Source of the DNA: Ruminococcus_G sp050944435
GTDB taxonomy: Bacteria; Bacillota; Clostridia; Lachnospirales; Lachnospiraceae
Assembly: GCA_050944435.1 (NCBI GenBank)
Contig: JBMNRB010000003.1
Coordinates: forward strand, 62,001 to 126,000
DNA: 64,000 bases
Direction: 5' to 3'
In this document: in pieces, positions 1 to 8,789 of the stretch
Numbering within the stretch: position 1 is the stretch's first letter
Layout of the letters: every line of letters begins with the position of its first letter
The notes under the pieces: model-generated
Told to the model about the DNA's origin: nothing
Database searches by the model: none
The model's input: the letters and a program-made list of their open reading frames with translations, nothing else
Made by a program: the position numbers and the translations under genes

Positions 1-507
1 ATCTGGAGAGGCATTTGCCTCATCTTCTTCCAAATCATCGATCAGACTGTGTCCATAGACGTCCGCTCTAAAACGATCCAGGGAGAAATCAGTGACATCA
101 AAAGCATATTCTCCGTTTTCATCAATGATAATATGAAAACTGTTGTCAACGGAATCACCGCAGGATTCAATAATCTGAATCAGCTGGTATATTTCCCCGT
201 TCAAAGACAGGTTCCGGATCCTGTTGGACTCATACGTTCCGCTGTCTTCCAATGTAATGGAATAGGAAAGCTCATTTGAGGCCAGTACATTTCCATTGCG
301 GTCATAAATATTACCCCGGGTGCTTTTCAGCGTCCGTTCCCGGGTGGTCTGCAGAGAAAAATTATCTGCATATTCCTGTCCGTGGATAATCTGCAGGGAG
401 AAAATCCGCTGCAGAAGTATTGCCGCCATTACAAGAAATCCAATCATCAGGACGCTTGTTCGCCGGAGTTTTATTTTCTTTAATGTTCTTTTTATCTTCT
501 TAACCAA
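1..507 (-). CDS. mrdA: Penicillin-binding protein 2, N-terminal part (runs off the window)
   Basis: Transpeptidase that crosslinks peptidoglycan during cell elongation, anchored in the membrane and working with MreC and MreD. The visible 169 residues show a basic cytoplasmic tail, one membrane segment at about residues 17-36, and then RGNIYDRNGNVLAS at 65-78, the typical start of the class B PBP dimerisation domain. The catalytic domain lies beyond position 1. I place the start at a TTG (507-505), because it directly precedes VKKIKRTLKK, has AAGGAC about 11 bases upstream, and no better ATG exists. The gene overlaps the end of mreD by 16 bases, so translation is probably coupled. The identification rests on these motifs plus the mreBCD-mrdA order known in many Firmicutes. 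Confidence 0.9.
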   Translation of the reverse strand, partial: MVKKIKRTLKKIKLRRTSVLMIGFLVMAAILLQRIFSLQIIHGQEYADNFSLQTTRERTLKSTRGNIYDRNGNVLASNELSYSITLEDSGTYESNRIRNLSLNGEIYQLIQIIESCGDSVDNSFHIIIDENGEYAFDVTDFSLDRFRADVYGHSLIDDLEEDEANASPD

Positions 508-1022
508 GGTGATCGTTGTCCTTCCACTTCATATTCTGATAATTGACGGTTAATTTTGAAAAACAGCCGATAAAAAATCAGCGTCATAACAACTGTATAG
601 ACCACTTCCGGAATAATTACATGACCCAGATATCCCGGGAAATTCAGCCTCCCCCTCAGCATAAACTGTAAACCATAAACAACACATCCGTACGCAAGAT
701 CACTGACCGTAACCAGCGCCATGGGAACTTTGATGTCCTCATCAAAAAAAACTTTGTAAAGAAAGCCGTTCAAAAATCCCACCCACATATAGAGCAAAGC
801 GTTGAAGCCGAACAGATTTCCATAAAAAAGATCAATCATCAGACCGCTTAAAAATCCGGTAAACATACCGATGCGTTTTCCGCACATCAATCCGAACGAT
901 ACGGTCAGAATCAACAGCAGATTGGGCGAGATGGATGCGATGGACAGAGCTTTAAATACGGTGCTCTGCAAAAGGAAAGTGACCAGAACGAGTCCGGCTA
1001 ATACCAGCTTTCTGCGCATCAT
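492..1022 (-). CDS. mreD: Rod shape-determining protein MreD
   Basis: Integral membrane partner of MreC and PBP2 in the elongation complex. The 176 residues are almost entirely hydrophobic with about five or six membrane segments, the first at roughly residues 5-27, and a short charged C-terminus. The length matches the family, usually 160-180 residues. The start ATG overlaps the mreC stop in an ATGA arrangement and the AGGAGGAGA stretch within the mreC end serves as ribosome site. MreD proteins are poorly conserved in sequence, so position between mreC and the PBP2 gene is the main support. Confidence 0.9.
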   Translation of the reverse strand: MMRRKLVLAGLVLVTFLLQSTVFKALSIASISPNLLLILTVSFGLMCGKRIGMFTGFLSGLMIDLFYGNLFGFNALLYMWVGFLNGFLYKVFFDEDIKVPMALVTVSDLAYGCVVYGLQFMLRGRLNFPGYLGHVIIPEVVYTVVMTLIFYRLFFKINRQLSEYEVEGQRSPWLRR

Positions 1023-1873
1023 TCTCCTCCTTTATTTTTCAGTTCTTTGATGACCAGCACTTCATGGATATGCTCAAAATCCACCACGGGAACCAGATAT
1101 CCTGTCTTGGTCAGATTATTGGAATCCTGCTGAATTTCGTCAATGTAGCCGATCAGGATTCCCTTCAGGAATTTATCGCTGATATCGGAGGTCACGATAC
1201 TGTCTCCGATCTGGACCTCATCTTCCCGGTCCCGAAGCTGAATAAAATTCAGTTTTCCCTCTTCCATCAACAGCAGATTTCCTGTCACCATGCAGTTATC
1301 GGATGTGGACGCCACCATGGCGCTGACGTTGCTGGAATCGTCGATGATAGAACGAACCGTGGCCCAGTCTTTGCCCACCTCTGTTACGATACCTGCCAGC
1401 CCGCCGTCGGCCAGCACGTTCATATCCACGGCAATGCCGTCGTCGCTTCCTTTATTGATGACAAAGGTACTGTACCAGTTCCCTGGATCTTTTGAGATTA
1501 CCTGTGCCGCAACCTTATCATATTCCGTATAATCCTGATCCAGTTCATAGAGTTTGGTAAGCCGTTCCAACTCATCCTGATCCTGCAGAAGTTTGTTGTT
1601 TTCCTCTGTCAGCGAAGCTACTTTTTCTTTCAGTTCCTCATTCTCCGCCTGCAGTTTTTTTGCGTTCTGAAAGCCGCTGGTCTGATCTTTCAGCCAGGTT
1701 CCCATGGCGTTGATTCCTTTTTGAAAAGGTGAGATCACATATCCGGCGGTCTGCTGCACCGGAGCAAAGGAAAATTTAGAGGAGGCCGCCAAAGCGATCA
1801 GTCCGATACAAATGACTGTCATGATGATAATCCAGTGTTTTGTTTTGATAGAAAATCGATTTTTTTTCTTCAT
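1019..1873 (-). CDS. mreC: Rod shape-determining protein MreC
   Basis: Extracytoplasmic scaffold of the cell-elongation machinery that links MreB filaments with PBP2. It has a basic N-terminus (MKKKNRFSIKTKHW), a membrane segment at about 13-32, a coiled coil rich in Glu/Leu/Lys at about 70-110 (for example LQAENEELKEKVASL), and a beta-rich C-terminal domain with DPGNWYSTFVINKG and the family-like NVLADGGLAGIV segment. At 284 residues it is a normal MreC. It lies 12 bases after the MreB-like gene and overlaps mreD by 4 bases, as in a translationally coupled operon. Confidence 0.96.
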   Translation of the reverse strand: MKKKNRFSIKTKHWIIIMTVICIGLIALAASSKFSFAPVQQTAGYVISPFQKGINAMGTWLKDQTSGFQNAKKLQAENEELKEKVASLTEENNKLLQDQDELERLTKLYELDQDYTEYDKVAAQVISKDPGNWYSTFVINKGSDDGIAVDMNVLADGGLAGIVTEVGKDWATVRSIIDDSSNVSAMVASTSDNCMVTGNLLLMEEGKLNFIQLRDREDEVQIGDSIVTSDISDKFLKGILIGYIDEIQQDSNNLTKTGYLVPVVDFEHIHEVLVIKELKNKGGE

Positions 1874-1885
1874 GATACTCCTTCA

Positions 1886-2914
1886 TTAATACCTGTGTTT
1901 CTTGCGTTTGCTTCTGGCCGGATAGGCCCAGTGCCAGAGCGTTTTATGGGTGATGATCTCCTTCAGCCCATAGACAGCCGACAGATCGCTGTACTGGGAG
2001 GTTTTTACCGCGCATTCAATCCGCCTGGAAAGATAGGCGCTCAGATTTGCAATTTTGGTGCAGCCTCCGGTAAGATAAATCCCTTCCTGAACGATGCTGC
2101 TTCGGATCTGCGGCGGCGTTCGTTCAAGAAATACCTGAATTTCTTCACACATCTGATTGACAATACGCCGCATTGCTCCGTTAACGATGGCGTCAGTGAC
2201 GACTCCTTCCTTGGGAAGGCCGGACACGGCGTCGATGCCAATGACCTTTCTGGCCTCTTTTTTCTCTGTGGAAAAACCGGCCATAGCCGCTTTTAAACGG
2301 GAGGCCATTCTGTGGCTGATATGCAGACCGCATTTCTTTCGTACATTTGCAATAATTGCTTCATCAATACGGTTTCCGCCGTAATCCAATGGTTTGCTGA
2401 TGATGACCCGGCTGTCTGCAATGATTGACAGCTCCGTCACTTCCGCCCCCATGTCGATGATCATGGAACCCTTTGTTTTGGTAATCGGAATGCCCAGCGC
2501 CAAAGCGTTGACAATGGGACGCTCCACCAGATAAACCCTGCTCTTTCGCAGATCGCCGCCGCTGGCGATGGTATTGTATGCCCGCTTTTCAATTTCCGTC
2601 ATATTCATGGGAACAGAAAAATAGACAATCGGCCTGTTCCCGAAGTACCTGCTGACTTTGCGAAGCAGCAGATGTAAAACGACTTCCAGATGGCCGATGG
2701 TTGCAATCATTCCGCCGCTCATGGGAGAAGTTACTTCAATATTATGGGGAGCTTTTTCATACATTTCGTAAGCGTCGTTTCCGACGGCAAGCACCTCATC
2801 TTTGTTTCTGACGGCGATCATGTTCTTTTCTATTAATATTTCATCTTTTTTCAGCGAATAGATCTTTACGGTATCCGAGCCAAGATCCACCCCGAATATT
2901 TCCTGTAAAATCAT
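1886..2914 (-). CDS. MreB-like actin-family protein (divergent paralogue)
   Basis: Actin/Hsp70-fold cytoskeletal ATPase expected to polymerise under the membrane and position the cell-wall machinery. The 342 residues keep the family layout: phosphate-1 loop VDLGSDTVKIY near residue 9, phosphate-2 region MIIDMGAEVTELSII near 152, and adenosine loop GIYLTGGCTKIANL near 285. All three deviate from typical MreB (DLGTANTLVY, DIGGGTTEVAV, LTGGGALL), notably GAEV in place of GGGT, and the C-terminus ends in a basic RSKRKKHRY tail. It is likely a paralogue specialised for this mreCD cluster, with a canonical MreB/Mbl possibly encoded elsewhere. Its ribosome site is AAGGGG before the ATG. It follows radC by 15 bases. 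Confidence 0.88.
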   Translation of the reverse strand: MILQEIFGVDLGSDTVKIYSLKKDEILIEKNMIAVRNKDEVLAVGNDAYEMYEKAPHNIEVTSPMSGGMIATIGHLEVVLHLLLRKVSRYFGNRPIVYFSVPMNMTEIEKRAYNTIASGGDLRKSRVYLVERPIVNALALGIPITKTKGSMIIDMGAEVTELSIIADSRVIISKPLDYGGNRIDEAIIANVRKKCGLHISHRMASRLKAAMAGFSTEKKEARKVIGIDAVSGLPKEGVVTDAIVNGAMRRIVNQMCEEIQVFLERTPPQIRSSIVQEGIYLTGGCTKIANLSAYLSRRIECAVKTSQYSDLSAVYGLKEIITHKTLWHWAYPARSKRKKHRY

Positions 2915-2929
2915 AATGTGATAACCCCT

Positions 2930-3634
2930 TTATGCCAGCCCCATCATCCCCTCCTGACGCAGACTGAAGTAAGTAAGATCACCGATAATAATGTGATCCA
3001 GAAGTGAAATGCCGACGATCTCACCGGCTGCCTGAATCCGCTGTGTAATCCGGATATCTTCATCGCTGGGCGCGGGATTTCCGCTGGGATGGTTGTGTAC
3101 CAGTATGATGTATACCGCATGATAGGATAATGCTGCCAGATAGATCTCCCTGGGCGCCGCCAGAGACGCATTGACAGTTCCTTTTGAAATTTCCACATCC
3201 CCGAGAAAATGATTTTTCGTATCCAGCATGATGCAGAATAACGTTTCCTGCTCCAGATGGCGCATATCTTCCATATAATAGTCCGCAATGGTTCCCGGTT
3301 CCTGGAAATTCAGCGATTTTGCACTGGCGCTTTTTGAGATTCTTCTTGACAGTTCTCCGATGCATTTAATCTGAATCGCCTTCACTTCCCCGATTCCGCG
3401 TATTTCCTGCAGCTGTGCCAGCGACAGATGATGCAGACCCAAAAGGCCGGGACTGACCCGGGAAAGGTTCAGAACCTCTTCCGCCAGAGCAAGGGAAGAA
3501 TATCCTTTTGTTCCGCTGCGCAGGATAATTGCCAGCAATTCTTCGTCGGCCAGATTTTCCGGTCCCACTCTCCGAAATTTTTCATATGGACGCATTTCAA
3601 CAGGTAAATTTTTTATTTTTCTATTGTTCGTCAT
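2930..3634 (-). CDS. radC: RadC family JAB1/MPN-domain protein
   Basis: RadC was once tied to DNA repair but its molecular role is unsettled. The protein has an N-terminal helix-hairpin-helix-like region (LQEIRGIGEVKAIQIKC at about 75-91) and a C-terminal JAMM metal-binding motif, HNHPSGNPAPSDED, with His180, His182 and Asp193 as likely metal ligands. At 234 residues it is standard length (usually 220-235). The start ATG has AGGAGG immediately upstream. It is the first gene before the mre cluster, the same neighbourhood radC occupies in Bacillus and many Clostridia, so it likely shares their transcript. Confidence 0.95.
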   Translation of the reverse strand: MTNNRKIKNLPVEMRPYEKFRRVGPENLADEELLAIILRSGTKGYSSLALAEEVLNLSRVSPGLLGLHHLSLAQLQEIRGIGEVKAIQIKCIGELSRRISKSASAKSLNFQEPGTIADYYMEDMRHLEQETLFCIMLDTKNHFLGDVEISKGTVNASLAAPREIYLAALSYHAVYIILVHNHPSGNPAPSDEDIRITQRIQAAGEIVGISLLDHIIIGDLTYFSLRQEGMMGLA

Positions 3635-3690
3635 AATCCTCCTGGTCTCTTCAGGCAGATAACCAAGAATGTCCGATTTTTATTCTAGCA

Positions 3691-3720
3691 CAAATGAGCG
3701 GTAAAGTATACCGCATTTTA
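3691..3720 (-). terminator. Possible weak terminator after the miaB-to-FAD operon
   Basis: A 6-bp inverted repeat, GCGGTA / TACCGC, separated by 5 bases, with partly matching AAAT/ATTT flanks, lies just after the stop of the FAD-dependent protein. There is no proper T-run after the stem, so termination is uncertain. It could instead be a regulatory dyad upstream of radC. Confidence 0.3.
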
Positions 3721-3722
3721 CG

Positions 3723-5339
3723 TTAAATTTTCCCGACAGAATTTGTGATGACTGCTTCTGCCGTTTTTATACCGTCTATGGCGGCTGAAGTAATGCCTCC
3801 TGCATAACCGGCGCCTTCGCCGCAGGGATACAGTCCTTTTATATTGCTTTCAAAATGATCGTCGCGGATTATTCTGACGGGAGAAGAAGAACGGCTCTCC
3901 ACTCCGGATATCAGACAGTCGCCCCGGTCAAACCCTTTTATTTTTCTGCCGAAGGCCAATATTCCTTCTTCCAGCGCATCTCCCATGAAAGGCGGCAGCA
4001 GGGATCTTACGTTGGCCAGGCGCCAATCGCCTTTCATGCATGGATGAATTTCTTCCAGTTCGCTGCTGGGGCGAAAACGGCAAAAATCTTTAAAAAGCTG
4101 AAGAGGAATTCTGCCCTGCCCTTCCTCATATGCCCGTTTTTCCAAAATCCGCTGGAATTCGATGCCTTTAAGGGCGTCCGGTGTGTTTACCGGCGCATAG
4201 GGAAGGAAATCTTCCGGCGAAACAGTAACAATCAACGCGCTGTTGGCATTTTTGGCGTCTCTTTTGTGATAGCTCATGCCGTTGACTGCAAGATGTCCTC
4301 TCTGAGAAGAAGCATTTACCACATATCCCCCGGGACACATGCAGAAACTGTAAACTCCTCTGCCCTGACGGGTCTGGTGGGTCAGTTTATAAGGGGCGGC
4401 TCCCAGGGCTTTCACCTGTTCCTGACCGTACTGAGAAAGATTGATCATGGTCTGGGGGTGTTCTATCCGTATGCCGGCGGCAAACGCCTTGGCGCTCATG
4501 GAAACGCCCCGTTCATAAAGCATCTGGAAGGTGTCCCGGGCGCTGTGTCCGACGGCAAGGATCAGCGCGTCAGCCGAAATCCACTGATTTCCATTTATCT
4601 GCACACCGGTTACGCATCCTTTCTGGATGGAAATATCCGTCATTTTTGCACCGAACAGGAATTCTCCGCCCATCTGCTGGATTTTTGTCCGCAGATTTTT
4701 GACAATGGAAATTAACAGATCCGTTCCCAGATGGGGTTTCTGCTGATAGAGGATTTCTTCCGGAGCGCCTGCCTCCACAAACAGTTTTAACACCAGGTGA
4801 TTCCTTCCCTTTTGATCCTTTACCGTGGTATTTAATTTCCCGTCAGAAAAAGTTCCTGCTCCGCCCTCGCCAAACTGAACGTTGGACTCTTCATCCAGCT
4901 TTCCCCTTTCCCAAAATTCATTCACTTTTTTTATCCGCTCGTCCACCTGATCTCCCCGTTCCAGAATCAGGGGATGAAATCCCTGCCGGGCCAGAAGCCA
5001 TGCGCAGAAAAGTCCGGCGGGACCGCTTCCGGCCACCACAGGCCGAAAGGCAGGGTCAGCTTTACCGGGAGGGAAAAAAAAGTAGGCGGCATCGCTGGAT
5101 AACATAATATTTTTATTGTTAATCTTTTTCGGAATCTTCTTCTCCAGAGAGCCTTTCAGCGCCACATCAACGGAATAGACATAGAAAAGCTCCGGTTTTT
5201 TTCTGGCATCCAGGGACTGGCGAAGAATGGTAATCTGTTTCAGGTCATCTCTGGAGACATGCAGCATATGCATGATTTTTTTCGCAAGCATATCCTGGTC
5301 ATGATCTACAGGAAGCTTCAGTTGGTTGATCCGTATCAT
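3723..5339 (-). CDS. FAD-dependent dehydrogenase-like protein (COG2509 type)
   Basis: Predicted flavoprotein oxidoreductase; the substrate of this family is not known. An N-terminal region of about 95 residues precedes the Rossmann FAD-binding motif VVAGSGPAGLFCAWLLARQG (glycines at 104-109), followed by NVQFGEGGAGTFSDGKL and near the C-terminus LYPCGEGAGYAGGITSAA, both characteristic of this family. I chose the ATG at 5339 (MIRINQLKLP) over an in-frame ATG at 5393, because AGGAGG sits 6 bases upstream and the ATG overlaps the stop of the preceding gene as ATGA. That gives 538 residues, the usual size. It is the last gene of the long miaB operon. Confidence 0.88.
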   Translation of the reverse strand: MIRINQLKLPVDHDQDMLAKKIMHMLHVSRDDLKQITILRQSLDARKKPELFYVYSVDVALKGSLEKKIPKKINNKNIMLSSDAAYFFFPPGKADPAFRPVVAGSGPAGLFCAWLLARQGFHPLILERGDQVDERIKKVNEFWERGKLDEESNVQFGEGGAGTFSDGKLNTTVKDQKGRNHLVLKLFVEAGAPEEILYQQKPHLGTDLLISIVKNLRTKIQQMGGEFLFGAKMTDISIQKGCVTGVQINGNQWISADALILAVGHSARDTFQMLYERGVSMSAKAFAAGIRIEHPQTMINLSQYGQEQVKALGAAPYKLTHQTRQGRGVYSFCMCPGGYVVNASSQRGHLAVNGMSYHKRDAKNANSALIVTVSPEDFLPYAPVNTPDALKGIEFQRILEKRAYEEGQGRIPLQLFKDFCRFRPSSELEEIHPCMKGDWRLANVRSLLPPFMGDALEEGILAFGRKIKGFDRGDCLISGVESRSSSPVRIIRDDHFESNIKGLYPCGEGAGYAGGITSAAIDGIKTAEAVITNSVGKI

Positions 5340-6520
5340 AATTTTCCTCCTGTACAGGAAATACCGGCCACGGCGCCGCTGCTCCAGGCCCACTGCAGGT
5401 TGTATCCTCCGCAGTTTCCGTCCACATCCACTACTTCCCCGGCAAAATAAAGTCCCGGTACGATCCTGGATTCCATGGTATCCGGATTTATTTCATCCGC
5501 AGCCACTCCGCCGGTACAGATCTGTGCCTGTGACATGGGACCGATTCCTTTTATGATAATGGGATAATTTTTTAATTTTTCCGCCAGTTCCTGTACAAAG
5601 GGAATTTCTGTGCAGAGCAGTGGAATTAATTTTTGAGGCAGCAGTCCGATCAGGGATTCTTCCAAAGATTTATAACTGCAGTTTTCCAATCTTGTTTCCA
5701 AAAAAGCGGTCAACTGTTCCAGAGTAAAATCCGGCATGAAATCCAGTACTGCCATCACGCGTTTTTTTTCTTCCAATGCCCGTGCGGCAAAACGGCTGAC
5801 AGAGAAAACCGGGATACCGGAAATGCCGTATTCCGTAAATTGTATCTCGCCTCTTTGGGAAGCAGCCTTACCGTCATTTACAAAAATGGAGACGGAAGCC
5901 TCAAAACGGACCCCGGCCCATTTGGGAAAATATGATCCTCTTCCCTTCAGACCTACCAGAGCAGGAAGGGGCTGTACCACCTTATGGCCCAGCTTTTCTG
6001 CCAGAGAAAACCCGTCTTTTCCGGAACCGGAGACAGAAGAAGCGCAGCCGCCTGCAGCCAGTATAACTTTATCGGCCTGATAGGAGTAGGTTTCCGTCTC
6101 AACCTGAAAGCCGCTTTTCTCCCTTCGCAGAGCGGTCACCCGTTCTCTGGTTTTCATTTTTACTTTTAAATGACGCCCTTCCATACAGAGTACGTCCCGG
6201 ACAGCGGCAGCCTGTTCGCTGTACGGATACAATCCTCCGTTTTTGTTTTTCGTATATATGCCAAGCTGAGTGAAAAACTTCAGCGTATCGGCAAGGGGAA
6301 AAGAACTGACCACCTGCCAGGGAAAGTCAGGCAGACTGCTGTGATACTCTTCCGGCCGTTGGTTTACATTGGTGAGATTACATTTCCCATTGCCTGTGGC
6401 CAGGATCTTTTTTCCTAATACCTCGTTTTGTTCCAGCACCGTAACATTGGCGCCCTTTCTGGCCGCCATGATGGCAGCCATCAGTCCGGAAGCGCCGCCT
6501 CCGATGACAATCACCTGCAT
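5336..6520 (-). CDS. HI0933/BaiN-like FAD-binding oxidoreductase
   Basis: NAD(P)/FAD-dependent flavoprotein of the HI0933 (YhiN) family. A gut Clostridium member, BaiN, has been implicated in bile-acid dehydroxylation, but most members have no proven substrate and I infer none here. The N-terminus VIVIGGGASGLMAAIMAARKG is a classic dinucleotide-binding fold, followed by the family signature ILATGNGKCNLTN at about 53-65. The C-terminus carries GLYFAGEVVDVDGNCGGYNL, the second family signature. The 394-residue length is about normal (390-420). It is translationally coupled (ATGA) to the next FAD protein and lies 16 bases after the PLP enzyme. Confidence 0.9.
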   Translation of the reverse strand: MQVIVIGGGASGLMAAIMAARKGANVTVLEQNEVLGKKILATGNGKCNLTNVNQRPEEYHSSLPDFPWQVVSSFPLADTLKFFTQLGIYTKNKNGGLYPYSEQAAAVRDVLCMEGRHLKVKMKTRERVTALRREKSGFQVETETYSYQADKVILAAGGCASSVSGSGKDGFSLAEKLGHKVVQPLPALVGLKGRGSYFPKWAGVRFEASVSIFVNDGKAASQRGEIQFTEYGISGIPVFSVSRFAARALEEKKRVMAVLDFMPDFTLEQLTAFLETRLENCSYKSLEESLIGLLPQKLIPLLCTEIPFVQELAEKLKNYPIIIKGIGPMSQAQICTGGVAADEINPDTMESRIVPGLYFAGEVVDVDGNCGGYNLQWAWSSGAVAGISCTGGKL

Positions 6521-6536
6521 GCTTCTTCACCTCCAA

Positions 6537-7832
6537 TTATAAAGTGACAAGCCCTCTCTCCCGCAGTTTCTGAAGACTCATCAAAATACCAAATTTCGCA
6601 TGTTCCCAGGTCAGCCCACCCTGAAAATAAACGGCATAGGGCGGCTTAATGGGACCGTCGGCAGAAAGTTCGATGGAGGAACCTTGTACAAAGGCGCCTG
6701 CGGCCATTATGACGTCGCTGTCATAACCCGGCATAGCCCAGGGTTCCGGATCCACGTAACTGTCTACCGGAGCTGCCGCCTGAATCCCTTTGCAGAAAGC
6801 AATGACGCTTTCCGGATTGCCGAATTCCACCGCCTGTATGATATCATGGCGGCTCTCAGATCCGTTGGGGATTACAGAAAATCCCAGTTTTTCGTAAATA
6901 TTGGCTGCGAAAATTGCCCCTTTCAGTGCGCCGGCGACAACGGTGGGGGACAGGAAAAATCCCTGATAAAAAGACTGGTTGACGCCCAGTGTAGCGCCGA
7001 CTTCCTTTCCCAGACCAGGGGAGGTCAGACGATAGGCTGCATTTTCCACATATTTCTTTCTTCCGGCTATGTAGCCTCCAATAGGCGCCAGGCCTCCGCC
7101 GGGATTTTTGATTAAAGAGCCCACCATCAGATCCGCCCCCACATCGGTGGGCTCTATTTTTTCTACAAATTCTCCGTAACAGTTGTCCACCATGCAGATG
7201 ACGTCCGGTTTTATTCCTTTGATAAAGGAAATCAGTTCGCCGATCCGCTGTACAGACAGGGTGGGCCTGGTCTGATACCCTTTGGAACGCTGGATCGTCA
7301 CCAGTTTTGTTCTTTCATTAAGTGATTTTCGGATTCCTTCATAATCAAAGGAACCGTCCGGATGCAGATCTGTCTGCCGGTAAGTAACGCCGTATTCCGC
7401 AAGGGAACCGTTGGAAGGACGGATGCCAATCACTTCTTCCAGCGTGTCATACGGTTTTCCCACCGGTGAAAACAACTCGTCTCCCGGACGCAGATTTCCC
7501 GCCAGCGCCACGGCCAGGGCATGGGTGCCGCAGGCGATCTGGGGACGGACCAGGGCGTCTTCCGTGTGAAAGGCGGAGGCGTATACTGCCTCCAGGGTGT
7601 CCCTGCCCAGATCATTGTAACCGTATCCGCTGCTGGAATAGAGACAGGCTTCACTCACCCGGTTTTCCTGCATGGCCCGTATTACTTTCAGCTGATTATA
7701 TTCTGCCGTCTCATCGATGGCTTCAAACCGTTCCTTCAGCTCCTGGCATATGGTTTCCCCAAAGAGATAGACCTCCCTGTCAATCCCCAGAGATTGATAC
7801 ATATTTTGTTTTTCTTCTATGAAATCCTTCAT
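6537..7832 (-). CDS. PLP-dependent enzyme, methionine gamma-lyase / aluminium-resistance family (COG4100)
   Basis: Fold-type I pyridoxal-phosphate enzyme of the Cys/Met metabolism group. Relatives are annotated as cystathionine beta-lyase-like proteins involved in aluminium resistance, but the physiological substrate is unclear. The likely PLP lysine lies in GSLIKNPGGGLAPIGGYIAG, with MVDNCYGEF upstream giving the cofactor-ring aspartate. I start at ATG 7832 (MKDFIEEK), with GGAAG 8 bases upstream and an ATGA overlap with miaA, rather than an in-frame codon 24 bases further up. The resulting 431 residues fit the family. In Firmicutes this gene commonly follows miaA or hfq, which matches its place here. 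Confidence 0.9.
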   Translation of the reverse strand: MKDFIEEKQNMYQSLGIDREVYLFGETICQELKERFEAIDETAEYNQLKVIRAMQENRVSEACLYSSSGYGYNDLGRDTLEAVYASAFHTEDALVRPQIACGTHALAVALAGNLRPGDELFSPVGKPYDTLEEVIGIRPSNGSLAEYGVTYRQTDLHPDGSFDYEGIRKSLNERTKLVTIQRSKGYQTRPTLSVQRIGELISFIKGIKPDVICMVDNCYGEFVEKIEPTDVGADLMVGSLIKNPGGGLAPIGGYIAGRKKYVENAAYRLTSPGLGKEVGATLGVNQSFYQGFFLSPTVVAGALKGAIFAANIYEKLGFSVIPNGSESRHDIIQAVEFGNPESVIAFCKGIQAAAPVDSYVDPEPWAMPGYDSDVIMAAGAFVQGSSIELSADGPIKPPYAVYFQGGLTWEHAKFGILMSLQKLRERGLVTL

Positions 7833-8773
7833 CCCAATATCTTCCTTTCCCGGCACAGCGCCAGCATGTAATCCAATATTTTCTTCTCGTCATACCCGAA
7901 TTCTTCCTTCTGAATCCAGACCACATCCCTTTCCCGGCGGAACCAGGTAAGCTGACGCTTGGCAAAATGCCGGGTATCCCTTTTCAGAATACGGATGGCT
8001 TCATCAAGGGAAATTTCGCCGTTCAGATAGGTCAGCAGCTCTTTATAGCCCAGCCCCTGCATGGATACCATATCCTTTGTGTATCCCTCCCGATGAAGAT
8101 TTTCTACTTCAGAAAGCAGCCCCTCTTCCATCATATGATCGATCCGCTGTTCAATCTTCTGGTACAGACGCTCTCTTGGTTCATTCAGCACGAAATACAG
8201 GTACCGGTACGGAGAAGTTCGCTTTTTCTGTTCCTGATTATGGGCGGATATCTGCCCGCCAGTCTGCTCATGGAATTCCAGCGCCCGTATCACCCGTTTG
8301 ATATTATGGGGATGAATCTGGGAAGCCGCCGCCGGATCCTTTTCTGCCAGCATCCAGTGCAGAGTTTCCGGGCCTTCCTTCTGTGCCAGATCCTCCAGAC
8401 GGCGGCGGAAAGTCTGATCCAAACCGTGGGAGGTAAAATCAATATCATACAGGACGGACTGAATATAAAACCCTGTTCCTCCCGTCAAAATGGGAACTTT
8501 CCCCTTTTTCCAGATGATTTCCATCGCTTCTTTTGCCATCTGCTGGAACCGCACCACGTCAAACTTTTCCGACGGGTCCAGAACATCGATAAGGTAGTGG
8601 GGAATTCCCTTCATCTCTTCCTGCTTTATCTTGGCGGATCCGATATCCATTTTTCGGTATACCTGCATGGAATCCGCAGAGATGATTTCTCCGTCCACCG
8701 CCCTGGCAAGCGCAATGGACAGCGCCGTTTTTCCCACGGCAGTGGGACCGGTCAGTATCAGTAATGGCTGCAT
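7829..8773 (-). CDS. miaA: tRNA dimethylallyltransferase
   Basis: Transfers a dimethylallyl group to N6 of A37 in tRNAs reading UNN codons. This is the first step before MiaB methylthiolation, and MiaB is encoded in the same operon. The P-loop GPTAVGKT is at residues 9-16, followed by DGEIISADSMQVYRKMDIG (the DSxQxY motif) and IPILTGGTGFYIQSVLYD-type active-site segments. The ATG at 8773 (MQPLLILTG) has GGAAGGG in front and lies 16 bases after the mutL stop; an in-frame ATG 51 bases upstream would overlap mutL and has no good ribosome site. The length of 314 residues is typical. Confidence 0.96.
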   Translation of the reverse strand: MQPLLILTGPTAVGKTALSIALARAVDGEIISADSMQVYRKMDIGSAKIKQEEMKGIPHYLIDVLDPSEKFDVVRFQQMAKEAMEIIWKKGKVPILTGGTGFYIQSVLYDIDFTSHGLDQTFRRRLEDLAQKEGPETLHWMLAEKDPAAASQIHPHNIKRVIRALEFHEQTGGQISAHNQEQKKRTSPYRYLYFVLNEPRERLYQKIEQRIDHMMEEGLLSEVENLHREGYTKDMVSMQGLGYKELLTYLNGEISLDEAIRILKRDTRHFAKRQLTWFRRERDVVWIQKEEFGYDEKKILDYMLALCRERKILG

Positions 8774-8789
8774 GATTTCCCTTCCTTTT

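Noticed and set aside
3855..4715. Plus-strand open frame of 286 codons inside the FAD-dependent gene
   Set aside because: It is antisense to a protein with intact FAD motifs and has no family features or convincing ribosome site.
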